From contig JAATFJ010000155.1 of assembly GCA_015655255.1 (NCBI GenBank), positions 1 to 6,807 of the forward strand: a DNA stretch of 6,807 nucleotides. The letters run 5' to 3'. The notes below the pieces were generated by a model. That model saw only the letters and a program-made list of their open reading frames with translations. It searched no databases and had not been told where the DNA came from. The DNA is from Actinomycetales bacterium. Its GTDB lineage: Bacteria; Actinomycetota; Actinomycetes; Actinomycetales; Microbacteriaceae. A program made the translations under genes and the position numbers. Shown here piece after piece: positions 6,653 to 6,807 of this stretch; the stretch's first letter is position 1, and each line of letters opens with the position of its first letter.

Positions 6653-6681
6653 AGTGTAACCGCTGCGACACCCAGTGTCAG
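6653..6681 (-). promoter_or_regulatory. Promoter of the acyl-CoA dehydrogenase (CTGACA-17 bp-TACACT), leaderless type
   Basis: On the minus strand, CTGACA (6676-6681; 5 of 6 to TTGACA) is separated by exactly 17 bp from TACACT (6653-6658; fits TAnnnT). The -10 ends 6 nt before the ATG at 6646, so the transcript would start at or near the start codon. No Shine-Dalgarno sequence precedes the ATG. This is the most complete promoter in the window. Confidence 0.65.
6667..6679. promoter_or_regulatory. Proximal 13-bp palindromic operator candidate (GACAC-N3-GTGTC)
   Basis: A perfect 5-bp inverted repeat with a 3-base centre, GACACCCAGTGTC. It overlaps four bases of the -35 box of the acyl-CoA dehydrogenase promoter and runs into the 17-bp spacer, so a bound protein would block RNA polymerase. 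TetR-family repressors commonly use sites of this kind at acyl-CoA metabolism genes; the regulator family here is an inference. Confidence 0.55.
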
Positions 6682-6688
6682 CAGAAAA

Positions 6689-6701
6689 GACACTCGGTGT
6701 C
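6689..6701. promoter_or_regulatory. Distal 13-bp palindromic operator candidate (GACAC-N3-GTGTC)
   Basis: GACACTCGGTGTC has the same arms as the proximal site, and its centre lies 22 bp away, about two helical turns. Both copies are followed on the + strand by AGC, so a 16-base unit repeats with 14 identical positions. This copy overlaps two bases of the stop codon of the upstream gene (6700-6702). I saw no other GACAC-N3-GTGTC site in the window. Confidence 0.55.
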
Positions 6702-6807
6702 AGCGCAGCCGAGCCTGCACACGGCGCGCCATCTCGGCAGCGGGCATGACGCGGGGAAACACGGCGACGACGACGTCGTCCGGCGAGGCCGATCCGGCTT
6801 CTGGACC
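6700..6807 (-). CDS. C-terminal fragment of an unidentified minus-strand gene (5' part outside window)
   Basis: The minus strand is open from the window edge to a TGA at 6700-6702, giving 35 residues that end in VFPRVMPAAEMARRVQARLR. About three quarters of its third codon positions are G or C, as in the neighbouring real genes, and the basic amphipathic tail looks like a genuine C-terminus. The fragment is too short for me to assign a family. It lies 53 bases upstream of the acyl-CoA dehydrogenase on the same strand, but the strong promoter and palindromes between them suggest the dehydrogenase has its own control. Confidence 0.55.
   Translation of the reverse strand, partial: GPEAGSASPDDVVVAVFPRVMPAAEMARRVQARLR

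Noticed and set aside
6746..6807. Possible + strand gene starting at ATG 6746 (divergent regulator for the palindromes)
   Set aside because: The translation is a Thr/Ser run unlike a DNA-binding N-terminus and has no ribosome binding site or promoter. The minus strand of the same bases reads as a plausible C-terminus.

Overview
The window is chromosomal DNA from a high-GC Gram-positive bacterium. The strongly GC-biased third codon positions, a PcrA-type UvrD helicase with the actinobacterial C-terminal layout, an SseB-family neighbour whose N-terminus starts MALFSRRKK, and several leaderless-type starts all point to an actinobacterium. Microbacteriaceae (Microbacterium-like) is my best guess, made from protein style and not from any search.

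Layout, left to right. Positions 1-1161 (+) are the 3' part of a pcrA/uvrD helicase gene that began before the window. Positions 1201-2298 (+) encode an SseB-family protein, 39 bases downstream on the same strand, with its own leaderless-type -10 box. Its stop codon interlocks on a shared CTAG with the stop of a convergent gene at 2295-3746 (-), an FAD-dependent phytoene-desaturase/PYROXD2-like oxidoreductase. A 70-base divergent gap follows. Positions 3817-4299 (+) encode a 160-residue protein I do not recognise, ending in a four-cysteine CxxC-x9-CxC knuckle. It converges, six bases apart, on a PLP enzyme of the threonine aldolase/beta-eliminating lyase family at 4306-5376 (-). Upstream of that on the same strand is an acyl-CoA dehydrogenase at 5411-6646 (-), related to glutaryl-CoA dehydrogenase. 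Positions 6700-6807 (-) hold the last 35 codons of another minus-strand gene that continues beyond the window.

The genes look like a housekeeping mixture and not one pathway: DNA repair/transcription-coupled helicase, a small regulatory-type protein, a flavoprotein, amino-acid metabolism and acyl-CoA metabolism. The best regulatory signal lies in front of the acyl-CoA dehydrogenase: a near-complete promoter (CTGACA, 17 bp, TACACT, 6 nt, ATG) carrying two copies of a 13-bp palindrome GACACnnnGTGTC whose centres are 22 bp apart. One copy overlaps the -35 box and the other overlaps the stop codon of the upstream gene. This looks like a two-site operator for a repressor encoded elsewhere. I found no mobile elements, RNA genes, CRISPR arrays or defence system, and no convincing undescribed multi-gene system. 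There is no gene-free stretch longer than 70 bases.
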